In this document: positions 43,964 to 52,958 of the stretch, piece by piece
Layout: every line of letters starts with the position of its first letter
Position numbering within the stretch: position 1 is the first letter of the stretch
DNA from: JBFXCS01 sp050181915
Lineage (GTDB): Bacteria; Actinomycetota; Thermoleophilia; Miltoncostaeales; Miltoncostaeaceae
Reading direction: 5' to 3'
Assembly (NCBI GenBank): GCA_050181915.1
Contig: JBFXCS010000003.1
Location: 592,915 to 656,914 of the forward strand
Length of the DNA: 64,000 nt
The notes under the pieces: model-generated
Told to the model about the DNA's origin: nothing
Database searches by the model: none
What the model saw: only the letters and a program-made list of their open reading frames with translations
Made by a program: the position numbers and the translations under genes

Positions 43964-46914
43964 AGGAGCTGGAAGTCGCAGCTGCGGCACGCCCACGAGG
44001 GCCGCGGGGCGAAGCGGCCGGAGGCGATGCCGTCGGCCACGGCCGCCACCTCGGCGCGCGCGGCGGCGTCGTCGGCGGCCTCCGGGTGGACGCCGCGGGT
44101 GGCGTCGTCGAGGATGTGCACCAGGGTCGCGCCGCGCGGCTCGATTCCCCACGCCTCGCGGGCGCCCATCATGTAGAGCCGCAGCACCAGGTCGTCGCCC
44201 GCGTCCCGCCCCGAGCCGGCCGGCGGCCTGCCCGTCTTGTAGTCGACGATCTGCTGCCCGCCGGCGGGGTGCGCGTCGACGCGGTCCACCCGCCCGTGCA
44301 CCACGTGGCGGCCGACGGTGAGCGTGAACTCGCGCTCCACCGCCAGCGGGCGGGTGCGGCTCTTGACGAGCCGGTCGTGATAGGCCGGCAGGGCGTCCCG
44401 GCCCCGCGCCAGCGCCTGGCGGCCCTCGGCCGTCTCGGCGACCCCCTCGCGCCGCAGGGCCGCGGCGAAGCGCCGCACCAGCTCCTCGCCGTCGCCGCCC
44501 GTGCCGCCGGGGCGGTAGTGGGCCTCGAGCGCCGCGTGCGCGGCGACGCCGATCGCCTGGGCCGGGGTGGGCGGCACAGGCACCCGATCGACCATCGCGA
44601 AGCGATAGCGCAGGGGGCACTCGCGGTACATCTCGATGGAGCTGGGGCTGAGCCGCAGCCCCGGATGGGCCGGCCGCGGCGGCGCCGCGACGGGAGCCGG
44701 GGGGGCGGGCGGCGCCAGCGCCGCGGCCCGGGCCGCCACCAGGTCGCGGGCGGCGCGCTCGACCGCCGCCAGGCGCTCGTCGGCGTCGCCGGCGCCCGCC
44801 GCGGCGGCCGCGGCGGCGGCGATCGACGCCTCCTCGAAGGCGGTGCGCCGGTCGCCGATCGCCGCGAGCAGGGCCCGCTCGGTGGGCTCGCCGACCTCCT
44901 CGACCTCGGCGCCGACGGCGGCGCGGGCCTCCTCGAAGAAGGGGGACGGGGCCTGGGTGACGCCGGCGCCGTTCTCGGCCGGCATGGAGAGCACCAGGCG
45001 GCGGCGCGCCCGCGTCATCGCGACGTAGGCGAGGCGGCGGGTCTCGGCCACGTGGGCGTCGCGGCCCCGGGGCAGGGCCTCGGGCAGCAGCGCGTCGGGC
45101 AGGTCGACCCGGCCGCGGTCGCTGCCGGGGAAGCTCGCGCGCGTCATGCCGATCACGAAGACGGCGTCGAACTCCAGGCCCTTGGCCTGGTGGACCGTCA
45201 TCACCTGCACCCCGATCCGCTCGCGCGGCCCGGCGGAGTCGCCGCGGAAGCCGATCTCGGCCAGGCCCGTCAGGCGCACCGCGAGGCCGCGGGCGTCGAG
45301 CGCCGGCTCGGAGCGGGTGATCTCCTGCGCCAGCCGCTCGAGCGCGGAGAGCCCGGCGATGCGCGCCGCGCCCTCGGCGCCGCCCGCGGCGACGGCGGCG
45401 GCGCGCAGCCCGGAGAGGTCGACGATGGCGTGCAGCGCATCGGCGGGAGGCGACGCCGCCGCCGCGCGGCCGGCCCGCTCGAGCGCCTCGACGAGCCCCG
45501 TCGCGCCGGCCTCCCGGGCGACCTCGGCGAGCGGCGCCGCCACCGGCCGGCGGGAGGCGGCCGCGGCGGCGATGGCGTCGGCGGCCGCCGTCCAGGGGAT
45601 GAGGGAGCCGGCGTCGGCGGCGATGCGCAGGTGGGCCTGGGCGTCGGCCGGGTCGGACGCGGCCCGCAGCCAGGCGACCGCGGCGCGCACCTCGCGGCGC
45701 TCGAACAGGCCGATGCCGCCCCGCACCTGGTGCGGCATGCCGGCGCGCTCCAGGGCGTCGACCACCGGCCGGGCCTCGAGGCGCACCGCCCGCATCAGCA
45801 CCGCCTGCTCCTCCAGCGGCACGCCCTCGCCGGCGAGGCGGACGATCTCGTCGACCACCGCGCGGGCCTGACCGTCGGGGTCGGGCGCGCGCCAGAACCG
45901 CGGCGCCGGCCCGGTGGCCCCGGGGGCCGCGACGATGCGCTTGTCGGCGCGGTCGGCGATGGGGCGCACGACCGCCTCGGCGGCCGCCAGCACCTGGGCG
46001 GTCGAGCGGTGGTTCACCTCGAGCGGGCGCTCGGCCGCCCCGGCGAAGCGGCGGCGGAAGTCGGCGACGTTCTTGGCCGACGCCCCCCGGAAGCGGTAGA
46101 TGCCCTGGTCGTCGTCGCCGACCACCATCAGGCTCTCGGCCTCCCCGGCGACGAGGTAGAGCAGCTCGGCCTGCGCGTGGTTGGTGTCCTGGAACTCGTC
46201 GACCAGCACGTGCCGCGCGCTCTCGCGCACCGCCCGCAGACGGTCGGGGTGGGCGCGCAGCAGTTCGAGGGCGCGGACGATCGAGAGGCCGAAGTCCTCG
46301 CGGCCGTCCTCCTCCAGCCAGCGCTCGTGCAGCTCGAAGACCCGCGCGAACTCGGCCTCGCGGCGCGCCCGGTGGAGCGCGGAGCCGGTCCCCGCCGCGC
46401 CCACGGCCGCCGCGCTCCAGGCCCGGTACTGGGAGGCCGAGACCAGCTGGTCGCGGCAGGCGTCGATGCGGTCGACGAGGTCGCCCACCAGGCGCGCGGT
46501 GTCGCCGCGGACGTCGTGCAGACGCAGGTCGAGCTCGTCGAGGCGCCTCAGCAGCATGAGCGTGCGGTCCTCGGTGCGCGCCACGCCGGCCGCGGGCAGC
46601 AACCCGCGCTCGACGCCGTGCACGCGCTCGATCTCCTGCGCGTAGGCGTGGAAGGTCGTGACGCGCAGGGTCTCGTGGGAGCGGCCGATGAGGTCCTCCG
46701 CCCGCTGGCGCAGCTCGACGGCCGCCTCGCGGGTGAAGGTGAGCGCGAGGATCTCGGACGGCGACGCCCCGCCCTCGACCAGCCACGCCAGGCGGTGGCA
46801 GAGCACCCGCGTCTTTCCGGCGCCGGCCCCGGCCAGGACCATCGCCGGGCCCGCGGGGTGGGTGACGGCGGCGCGCTGCTCGGGGGTGAGTTCGGCGAGC
46901 ACGGGACCGGTCAT
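43942..46914 (-). CDS. UvrD/Rep-like helicase with C-terminal RecB-type nuclease domain
   Basis: A 990-residue superfamily 1 helicase. Walker A LAGAGAGKTRVL, motif II LVDEFQDTNHAQAELLY, motif III GDDDQGIYRF, motif V MTVHQAKGLEFDAVFVIG are intact. The last 250 residues form a PD-(D/E)xK RecB-like nuclease (RVDRVDAHPAGGQQIVDYKT) with four Cys (RECPL, then WACRSCDFQLLC) as in Fe-S AddB/AdnB/Cas4 nucleases. This is the layout of one subunit of an AdnAB-type end-resection machine, but no partner subunit gene is beside it, so it may work alone. Confidence 0.9.
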   Translation of the reverse strand: MTGPVLAELTPEQRAAVTHPAGPAMVLAGAGAGKTRVLCHRLAWLVEGGASPSEILALTFTREAAVELRQRAEDLIGRSHETLRVTTFHAYAQEIERVHGVERGLLPAAGVARTEDRTLMLLRRLDELDLRLHDVRGDTARLVGDLVDRIDACRDQLVSASQYRAWSAAAVGAAGTGSALHRARREAEFARVFELHERWLEEDGREDFGLSIVRALELLRAHPDRLRAVRESARHVLVDEFQDTNHAQAELLYLVAGEAESLMVVGDDDQGIYRFRGASAKNVADFRRRFAGAAERPLEVNHRSTAQVLAAAEAVVRPIADRADKRIVAAPGATGPAPRFWRAPDPDGQARAVVDEIVRLAGEGVPLEEQAVLMRAVRLEARPVVDALERAGMPHQVRGGIGLFERREVRAAVAWLRAASDPADAQAHLRIAADAGSLIPWTAAADAIAAAAASRRPVAAPLAEVAREAGATGLVEALERAGRAAAASPPADALHAIVDLSGLRAAAVAAGGAEGAARIAGLSALERLAQEITRSEPALDARGLAVRLTGLAEIGFRGDSAGPRERIGVQVMTVHQAKGLEFDAVFVIGMTRASFPGSDRGRVDLPDALLPEALPRGRDAHVAETRRLAYVAMTRARRRLVLSMPAENGAGVTQAPSPFFEEARAAVGAEVEEVGEPTERALLAAIGDRRTAFEEASIAAAAAAAAGAGDADERLAAVERAARDLVAARAAALAPPAPPAPVAAPPRPAHPGLRLSPSSIEMYRECPLRYRFAMVDRVPVPPTPAQAIGVAAHAALEAHYRPGGTGGDGEELVRRFAAALRREGVAETAEGRQALARGRDALPAYHDRLVKSRTRPLAVEREFTLTVGRHVVHGRVDRVDAHPAGGQQIVDYKTGRPPAGSGRDAGDDLVLRLYMMGAREAWGIEPRGATLVHILDDATRGVHPEAADDAAARAEVAAVADGIASGRFAPRPSWACRSCDFQLLCPAQDR

Positions 46915-46972
46915 GGTAACCCCGTTCGCGGACGCCCCGTGGGCCCGCGGGGCGCTGATAGCATCGCCCCCC

Positions 46973-48193
46973 GTGGCCGACGTCCGTCCCTTCCGCGCGC
47001 TCCGCTACGACGGCGCCGCCGGTTCCCTCGCGTCGCTCGTGGCGCCGCCGTACGACGTGATCTCCCCCGAGCAGCGGCGCGGCTACCTGGCCGCCAGCCC
47101 CTACAACGCGGTGCGGCTCATCCTGCCGGAGGTCCCGTACGAGGAGCTCGGCTCGATGATCGCCCACTGGACGGACGAGGGCGTCCTGAGGCGGGTCGAC
47201 GAGCCGGTGCTGATCGCCTGGACCCAGACCTTCGATCTCGGCGACGGCGTCGCCCGCGAGCGGCGCACGCTGCTGGCCGCGGTGGGCCTGGAGCCCTACG
47301 AGAACCGGGTGGTGCGGCCGCACGAGCGCACCCACGCGGGCCCCAAGGAGGACCGCCTGCGCCTGACCCGCCAGGTGAAGACGAACCTGTCGCCGGTCTT
47401 CGGCCTCTACCCCGACGCCGAGGGCGCGGCGTGGGCCGCCGCCGCCGTCGCCGGCGCGCCCGAGGCCGAGGTGACCGACCACGAGGGCACCGTTCACCGC
47501 TTCTGGACGATCGCCGATCCCGCGGCGCACGCGGCCGTGGCGGACGCGATGCGCGACCGCTGGATCCTCATCGCCGACGGCCACCACCGCTACGAGACGG
47601 CGCTCGCCTACCGCGACGAGCGGCGCGCCGAGGAGGGCGGCGACACCGACCGGCCCTTCGAGCGCGTGCTGATGGGCCTGACCGCCCTCGACGACGACGG
47701 CCTGGTCGTGCTGCCCACCCACCGCCTGCTGACCCGCTGGCCGGAGGGCGCCGACGCCGCCTTCGAATCGACCCCGGTGGACGGCCCGCAGGCGCTGGTG
47801 GCCGCCCTCGCCGCCGCCCCGGAGGACCGCCCCGCCCTGGGGCTGCTGCGCCCGCAGGGCGCGACGCTGCTGCTGGGGGCGCCGCACGGCGACCGCTCCC
47901 CGGGCGAGCGCCTGGACGTGACCGCCCTCGAGCGCGACATCCTGCTGCCCCACCTGGGCGCCGACCAGGCGCGCCTGGCGCACGACGAGGTGCTCACCTA
48001 CACCAAGGACATCGCCGAGGCCGCCGAGCTGGTGCGCACCGGGGCGATCGCCGCCGCCGTCATCCTGCGGGGCATCCCCAAGTCGCTCGTCGCCGCCGTC
48101 GCGGAGGCCGACGAGACGATGCCCCAGAAGTCGACCTACTTCTTCCCCAAGCTCCTGACCGGCGTGGCCTTCCACCCGCTGGTCGATGCCTGA
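46973..48193 (+). CDS. DUF1015 family protein
   Basis: A 406-residue protein of the DUF1015 family: ADVRPFRALRYDGAAGSLAS LVAPPYDVIS at the start and WILIADGHHRYETALAYRDE in the middle are its signatures. Family members sometimes stand next to serine/threonine metabolism genes; here it is followed after an eight-base overlap by an inositol-phosphatase-like gene. GTG start at 46973. Function unknown. Confidence 0.88.
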   Translation: MADVRPFRALRYDGAAGSLASLVAPPYDVISPEQRRGYLAASPYNAVRLILPEVPYEELGSMIAHWTDEGVLRRVDEPVLIAWTQTFDLGDGVARERRTLLAAVGLEPYENRVVRPHERTHAGPKEDRLRLTRQVKTNLSPVFGLYPDAEGAAWAAAAVAGAPEAEVTDHEGTVHRFWTIADPAAHAAVADAMRDRWILIADGHHRYETALAYRDERRAEEGGDTDRPFERVLMGLTALDDDGLVVLPTHRLLTRWPEGADAAFESTPVDGPQALVAALAAAPEDRPALGLLRPQGATLLLGAPHGDRSPGERLDVTALERDILLPHLGADQARLAHDEVLTYTKDIAEAAELVRTGAIAAAVILRGIPKSLVAAVAEADETMPQKSTYFFPKLLTGVAFHPLVDA

Positions 48194-49040
48194 CGGGCGG
48201 GAGCCGCCCGGCCTCGACGTCGCGCCCTGGCTCGCCGCCTTCCGCCGCGCCTGCGACCGCGCGGCCGAGGCGATCGCCGCCATCGACCCCGCCCAGCGCG
48301 CGCAGCGGCTGGGACCGGGCGCCGGCGGTGACATCACGATGCGGGTCGACCGCGTCGCCGAGGACATCGTCGTGGAGGAGCTGGAGGCCCTCGGCCGGCC
48401 GCTGACGCTGATCAGCGAGGAGGTCGGGGAGCGGGCCATCGGCGGGGGCGGACGCCACTTCGTGGTGGTCGATCCGGTCGACGGCAGCGTGAACGCGGCG
48501 CGCGGCCTCCCCGCCTTCGCCACCTCGATCGCCCTGGCCGACGGCCCGTCGCTGGGCGACGTGGTGCTGGGCGTGGTGCGCGACCACGGCACCGGCGAAG
48601 AGCACATGGCGATCCGCGGCGAGGGCGCATGGCGCGACGGCCGCCCGATCCGGGCCGCGGAGCCCCGCGACGACGGGCGCCTTCCGATCCTGATGGTCGA
48701 GGGGGCGACGCCGCGCCGGCTGACCCGGGCCGCGGGGCGCCTGGAGGGGCGCGTGGGGCGCTTCCGCGCGGTGGGCGCGCTCGCCCTGTCGCTGTGCCAC
48801 GCGGCGTCGGGCCGGGCCGACGCGGCGGTCGGCCTGGGGCAGGGGCGATCGGTGGACATCGCCGCCGCCCAGCTCGTCGCCCGCGAGGCCGGCCTGCTGG
48901 TGGGCCTGCCGTACGAGGACGACCTGGAGGCCGGCGCGCTCGCCCTGGACGCCCGCTACCACGTGGTCGCCGCCCCCTCCGCCGCGGTCATGGCGCTGCT
49001 GCGCGACGCCGCCCTGGGCCGCGGGGACGACGCGGCGTGA
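48186..49040 (+). CDS. Inositol monophosphatase-family phosphatase
   Basis: A 284-residue IMPase-fold enzyme. Metal ligands ISEEVGE and VVVDPVDGSVNAARGLPAF match motif 1 and 2; the C-terminal motif is GRSVDIAAAQLVAREAGLLV, with VDIAAA in place of WDxAAG. Could act on inositol phosphate, fructose bisphosphate or PAP; the sequence does not choose. Overlaps the DUF1015 gene by eight bases. Confidence 0.85.
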   Translation: MPDGREPPGLDVAPWLAAFRRACDRAAEAIAAIDPAQRAQRLGPGAGGDITMRVDRVAEDIVVEELEALGRPLTLISEEVGERAIGGGGRHFVVVDPVDGSVNAARGLPAFATSIALADGPSLGDVVLGVVRDHGTGEEHMAIRGEGAWRDGRPIRAAEPRDDGRLPILMVEGATPRRLTRAAGRLEGRVGRFRAVGALALSLCHAASGRADAAVGLGQGRSVDIAAAQLVAREAGLLVGLPYEDDLEAGALALDARYHVVAAPSAAVMALLRDAALGRGDDAA

Positions 49041-49304
49041 CCGCCGCCTCCGGCCCGCTCGCCGTACTCGCGGCCCTGCTCGCCGCCCTGGGGGCGCTGT
49101 TGCCGGGATCCTGCTCGCCGTCGTCGTCGTCATCCGGGGGCGCGGCTCGACGACCCCGCGATCCTCGATCGGTTGACGAGCAACCCCCTGCCGGCGCACT
49201 TCCACATCGAGCCCGCGGACGCGGGGTCCGTCACCGCGATCGTCCGGGCGCTCGAGGGGTCACCGGGCATCGACCGCGAGCTCGGGATCGCCGCCGTCCC
49301 CTGA
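49037..49304 (+). pseudogene. Degenerate FtsX-like fragment
   Basis: Reading three frames in turn yields one sensible protein: a GTG start overlapping the phosphatase stop with PLAVLAALLAALGALL, then AGILLAVVVVIRGRG, then ARLDDPAILDRLTSNPLPAH and SVTAIVRALEGSPGID. The last part resembles the extracellular domain of FtsX (NPLPASFxVxP ... ALEGSPGVD). Two frame changes and no second half show it is dead or heavily cut. Confidence 0.5.
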
Positions 49305-49862
49305 CGCGGCTCTCCCGGCTCGCAGACCGTAGAGGACGGTGTCGCGCATCGTCCCCTTGAAGGGCGTGTGGGCGGCGAGCAGCGCCTCGCGGGTGAAGCC
49401 GCAGCGCTCGGCGACCCGCTGCGAGGCCAGGTTGTCGGTGACGCAGGTCAGCTCCAGCCGGGCCAGGCCGAGCCCGTCGAAGGCCCAGCCCGCGATGAGG
49501 CGCACCGCCCGGGTGGCGACGCCGCGGCCGCGCGCGCCGGGCGCCAGCCAGTAGCCCACCGCCGCCCCGCGCCCGCCGGGACGCAGCGCGTACATCGAGG
49601 CGCCGCCGAGCAGGACCTCCGGCGCGTCGGGATCGGCGAGCGCGAAGTCGATCCCCTCGCCCCGCAGCCGGGCCGACTCCTGCCGGTCGAGGAACGCGTG
49701 CGCGTCGCGCGCGGTGTAGCCGCGCTCGTACGGCCAGGAGAAGCCGTGCACGAGCGGATCGGCGTAGGCGGCCACCATGGCCGGCGCGTCGGCCCGCCGC
49801 CACGGCCGCAGCAGCACCCCCTCGTCTGCCAGCGGCGGGTCGGGGTGCCGCAGCTCGGGCAT
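49260..49862 (-). CDS. GNAT N-acetyltransferase, RimJ-like
   Basis: A 200-residue acetyltransferase of the RimJ/L type: VLLRPWRRADAPAMVAAYAD, the acetyl-CoA loop YWLAPGARGRGVATRAVRL, LARLELTCVTDNLASQRVAE and RCGFTREALL. It modifies protein N-termini or small amines by family; target unknown. Stop region overlaps the broken FtsX fragment on the other strand. Confidence 0.88.
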   Translation of the reverse strand: MPELRHPDPPLADEGVLLRPWRRADAPAMVAAYADPLVHGFSWPYERGYTARDAHAFLDRQESARLRGEGIDFALADPDAPEVLLGGASMYALRPGGRGAAVGYWLAPGARGRGVATRAVRLIAGWAFDGLGLARLELTCVTDNLASQRVAERCGFTREALLAAHTPFKGTMRDTVLYGLRAGRAASGDGGDPELAVDAR

Positions 49863-49901
49863 GCGCGAAGGCTAGCCGGGATGGCCCCTACGCTTTTGCC
49901 G

Positions 49902-50552
49902 ATGGCCAGGGCGTACGTCTACGTGGATGGGTTCAATCTCTACCACCGACGCCTCAAACCCCTCCCGAATCGCCCCGGGATCCATCGCTGGCTCGACCCC
50001 GATGCCCTCGCGCGCTTCCTCCTACCGGAGCACGATGTCGTCGGTGTTCGTTACTTCACCGCGGATCTGGCGCCCACCGCGGACGACCCCGGCATCGCGA
50101 CGCGTCAGCAGACATATCTCCGCGCACTGCGAACCGTGGACGGCCTCACCATCCACAAAGGGCAGTTCAAGGCACGGGAGGTGAGCGGACGCGTCGTCCT
50201 GCCCGAGTCGATCGCGGGGCAGATCTGCACGATCGAGCGCTGGGAGGAGAAGGGCACGGACGTGAGCCTCGGTGCCCATCTGGTCGCCGACGCCTTCCTC
50301 GACCGGTACGACATCGCCGCCGTCATATCCAATGATTCCGACCTGCGAGAGCCGGTTCGCCTGGTCCGCGAGGAGGTCGGCAAGGTCGTCGGGGTGCTCC
50401 TCCCCATCCGGCGGATTTCGCGAGCCCAGATCCCCGCCGACTTCGTGAAGGCGATCTCGGCGGAGGCCCTCCGTGCGAGTCAGTTCCCGGACGAGCTCGT
50501 AGATCGACAAGGCCGGACGGTGAGGAAGCCGGCCGCCTGGTCCGCGTCCTGA
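49902..50552 (+). CDS. NYN-domain nuclease, accessory type
   Basis: A 216-residue single-domain NYN protein: YVYVDGFNLYHRRLK, KGTDVSLGAHLVADAFLDRY and VISNDSDLREPVRLV hold the catalytic Asp residues of the PIN-like fold. No second domain. Codon use is less GC-biased than neighbours (CTCGTAGATCGACAAGG-type stretches), which suggests recent gain. Such stand-alone NYN nucleases occur in mobile islands and phage-defence loci, but no defence gene lies beside it. Ends in a strong terminator. Confidence 0.8.
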   Translation: MARAYVYVDGFNLYHRRLKPLPNRPGIHRWLDPDALARFLLPEHDVVGVRYFTADLAPTADDPGIATRQQTYLRALRTVDGLTIHKGQFKAREVSGRVVLPESIAGQICTIERWEEKGTDVSLGAHLVADAFLDRYDIAAVISNDSDLREPVRLVREEVGKVVGVLLPIRRISRAQIPADFVKAISAEALRASQFPDELVDRQGRTVRKPAAWSAS

Positions 50553-50556
50553 AAGA

Positions 50557-50584
50557 GCAAGGCCGCCTCTGCGGGCGGCCTTGC
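50557..50584 (+). terminator. Rho-independent terminator of the NYN gene
   Basis: GCAAGGCCGCC (50557-50567) pairs with GGCGGCCTTGC (50574-50584), loop TCTGCG; five bases after the stop. Confidence 0.8.
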
Positions 50585-50672
50585 GCCCCGCCAGCGAAGT
50601 GGACGGGGCGGGTGTGACTAGTAGAGCGCCGCCTCGTCAGGGTGTCAAGGAACCGGCGGCAGAGGTCGACGG

Positions 50673-51152
50673 CTACGCCGGACGGGGAAGGAACCTCTCG
50701 CCGACGGGCCGATCGGGGGAGCCGGGGCCCCACAGCCACTCCACCTCGTCGTGGGCGACCGGGTGGCCGCAGTCGGCGCAGACGGCGCGGTCGGTGATCG
50801 CGCCGCCGCAGCCCAGGTGGCGCAGGAGCACGGGCTCGCCGTCCCGCTGCAGCGCGTCGCCCCATCGCAGCAGGCCGACGACGGCGGGGAACAGGGCCGT
50901 CCCGCGATCGGTGAGCACGTACTCGTGGCGGTTGCCCTCGTACGGCCGGCGCTCGAGCACCCCCGCGTCGCACAGGCGGGCCAGCCGGTTGGCGAGGACG
51001 TTGGGCGCGATGCCGAGCTTGCGGGCGAAGCGGTCGAAGCGGGTGACGCCGAGGAAGGCGTCGCGCACGATCAGGAGCGTCCAGCGCTCGCCCACCACCT
51101 CCAGGGCGCGGGCGATGGAGCAGTTCTGGCCCCGGTAGTCGCGTCCGAGCAT
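50673..51152 (-). CDS. HxlR-family transcriptional regulator
   Basis: A 159-residue winged-helix regulator: CSIARALEVVGERWTLLIVR is the conserved HxlR start, with the family Cys in NCSIAR, followed by RFDRFARKLGIAPNVLANRL and the wing GNRHEYVLTDRG. The C-terminus adds a zinc-ribbon-like HLGCGGAITDRAVCADCGHP. Divergent from a nitroreductase gene with an inverted repeat between them. Confidence 0.88.
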   Translation of the reverse strand: MLGRDYRGQNCSIARALEVVGERWTLLIVRDAFLGVTRFDRFARKLGIAPNVLANRLARLCDAGVLERRPYEGNRHEYVLTDRGTALFPAVVGLLRWGDALQRDGEPVLLRHLGCGGAITDRAVCADCGHPVAHDEVEWLWGPGSPDRPVGERFLPRPA

Positions 51153-51175
51153 CGGGCGAAGGGTACCGGACGTCA

Positions 51176-51223
51176 CTTGCATCACGAAAGTTATCCGCCG
51201 TAGGGTGGCTTTCGTCACGCAAG
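51176..51223. promoter_or_regulatory. Inverted repeat operator between HxlR gene and nitroreductase
   Basis: CTTGCATCACGAAAG (51176-51190) and CTTTCGTCACGCAAG (51209-51223) are imperfect inverted repeats matching at 12 or 13 of 15 positions, with an 18-bp spacer. They lie in the divergent promoter region, as expected for binding by the HxlR dimer. The arms read across the in-frame GTG at 51205, arguing against that start. Confidence 0.7.
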
Positions 51224-51246
51224 CCATGCTCGACAGGGGGGATCCG

Positions 51247-51924
51247 TTGGACGCCTTGGCCGCCATCCGCCACCGCCGCGCCGTGCGCCGCTACACCTCC
51301 GCGCCCGTCCCCGACGAGGAGGTCGAGCGCCTGCTGCGCCTGGCGCTGCTCGCGCCGACGGGTCACGGGGCCCAGGCCTGGGGCTTCGTGGTGGTGCGCG
51401 ACGAGGAGCGCCGCGCGGCCCTGGCCGATCTGGTGCTGAGGGGCGCCGCCGAGTACTTCCGCCTGTTCCGCCCGCCCGCGGAGGGCGCCACGCCCGAGCG
51501 GCATGCCGAGTGGGCGGCGGGCTACGCCGAGGAGGCCCTCGGCAGCTACCGCGACGTGCCGGTGTGGCTGTGCGCCGTCGTCGTGCCGCGGTTCCGGCAC
51601 GACGAGCCGATCATGGAGCGCATCGAGCGGTTCAGCGACATCACGTCCGTGTCGTTCGCGATCGAGAACCTGCTCATCGCCGCCCGGGCGGTGGGGCTGG
51701 GCACGACGCCCACCAACTTCCACTTCTTCGTGGAGGACGAGTTCCGCGCGCTGCTCGGCCTGCCGGACCGGGTGGGCCTGCACTACCTCACCCCGCTCGG
51801 CTACCCCACCGAGTTCCCGAGGGGCCTGCGCCCGGCGATGGCGAGGGCGCGCCGGCCGTGGCGCACCCTCGTGCACGAGGAGCGGTTCGGCGCCACATGG
51901 CAGCCGGGGGGCGACGCCGCCTGA
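51247..51924 (+). CDS. Nitroreductase-family flavoprotein
   Basis: A 225-residue FMN enzyme: DALAAIRHRRAVRRYTSAPV is the family opening, with LLAPTGHGAQAWGFVVV and LIAARAVGLGTTPTNFH. TTG at 51247 follows AGGGGGG and starts at the normal place; ATG 51226 and GTG 51205 lie further up, inside or beside the operator. It reduces quinones or nitro compounds with NAD(P)H by family. Probably controlled by the adjoining HxlR regulator. Confidence 0.85.
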   Translation: MDALAAIRHRRAVRRYTSAPVPDEEVERLLRLALLAPTGHGAQAWGFVVVRDEERRAALADLVLRGAAEYFRLFRPPAEGATPERHAEWAAGYAEEALGSYRDVPVWLCAVVVPRFRHDEPIMERIERFSDITSVSFAIENLLIAARAVGLGTTPTNFHFFVEDEFRALLGLPDRVGLHYLTPLGYPTEFPRGLRPAMARARRPWRTLVHEERFGATWQPGGDAA

Positions 51925-51976
51925 CGCGGGGCGTCTACTATCCGGCTTTCCGTAGGACGTCGCGGACGGAGATCGG

Positions 51977-52576
51977 ATGGGCCTGCTTCGCAACCGGCGG
52001 TTGACCGAGGACCAGCTGCGGCGGATCCCGCCGGGCCAGCACCTGGTGAGCGATTTCCCCGTGCTGCACGAGGGCTCGGTGCCGTACGAGTCGGTGCCCG
52101 ACGGATGGGACTTCACGGTCACCGGGGGCGTCGAGCGGCCGGGGCGCTGGACCTATCGGGAGCTCCGCGCGCTGCCGAGCCGCACCGTGACCACCGACAT
52201 CCACTGCGTCACGACCTGGAGCAAGCTCGACACCCGGTGGGAGGGCGTGCCCGTGTGGCCCCTCCTGCAGAGCCTGGGCGTGCACCCGGACGTGACCCAC
52301 GTGATCGCGATCGCCGAGGCCGGCTACACGGCGAACCTGCCGCTGGAGCGCCTCGACGCCGAGGACGTGCTGCTGGCGTACCGCTTCGACGACGAGGAGC
52401 TGGAGCCGGTCCACGGCGGGCCGCTGCGCCTGCTCGTGCCCGGCCTCTACTTCTGGAAGAGCGCGAAGTGGCTGCGCGGCCTGGAGCTGGTGACCCGCGA
52501 CCGCCCCGGCTTCTGGGAGCGCCTCGGCTACTCCAACAGCGCCGACCCGTGGAAGGAGGAGCGCTACGCCTTCTGA
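51977..52576 (+). CDS. Molybdopterin-dependent oxidoreductase, sulfite-oxidase fold
   Basis: A 199-residue protein of the oxidoreductase molybdopterin-binding domain (sulfite oxidase/YedY type): WDFTVTGGVERPGRWTYREL, the Mo-binding Cys in DIHCVTTWSKLDTRWEGVP, and VPGLYFWKSAKWLRGLELV. No signal peptide and no dimerisation domain, so a small cytoplasmic version. Substrate unknown. Confidence 0.9.
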   Translation: MGLLRNRRLTEDQLRRIPPGQHLVSDFPVLHEGSVPYESVPDGWDFTVTGGVERPGRWTYRELRALPSRTVTTDIHCVTTWSKLDTRWEGVPVWPLLQSLGVHPDVTHVIAIAEAGYTANLPLERLDAEDVLLAYRFDDEELEPVHGGPLRLLVPGLYFWKSAKWLRGLELVTRDRPGFWERLGYSNSADPWKEERYAF

Positions 52577-52607
52577 GCGCCCCCGCCACGACCCCATCGC
52601 CGAGTCG

Positions 52608-52958
52608 ATGGACGACTTCGACCAGGTCGAGCAGCTCACCCGCCGCATCACGGCCGCGGTGGGCCGCGCCGCGCTGATCGGCATCCCCGTGTGGCTCGCG
52701 CTGCTGCTGGTGTATCCCCTCACCGGGCTGGGCATCATGCCCTGCTTCTTCCTCGCCACGCTCACGGCGGCCGCGATCGTGTTCGCCGCCGAGCGGCTCC
52801 GCTCGCGCGAGCGGCGGGCCGCGCAGGTCGCCGGCCCCGCCGGCGGCACCGCGACGGCGCGGCCGCGCCGCCAACTGACCCCCCTCGGCGCCGCCGCGCT
52901 CACCCTCGCGGTGGTGGTGGCGCTGATCTACGTGATCTTCATCCTGAGGTCCGCATGA
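52608..52958 (+). CDS. Small membrane protein with two helices
   Basis: A 116-residue protein with a hydrophobic hairpin (LALLLVYPLTGLGIMPCFF LATLTAAAIVFA) and a C-terminal helix (AALTLAVVVALIYVIFIL), joined by a basic linker. Not recognised. Overlaps the next gene by four bases. Confidence 0.65.
   Translation: MDDFDQVEQLTRRITAAVGRAALIGIPVWLALLLVYPLTGLGIMPCFFLATLTAAAIVFAAERLRSRERRAAQVAGPAGGTATARPRRQLTPLGAAALTLAVVVALIYVIFILRSA

Noticed and set aside
43963..48859. Long open extension of the HD gene frame through the helicase and beyond
   Set aside because: High GC leaves few stops; the translation is Arg/Gly/Pro-rich noise, with sensible protein only after about 43963.
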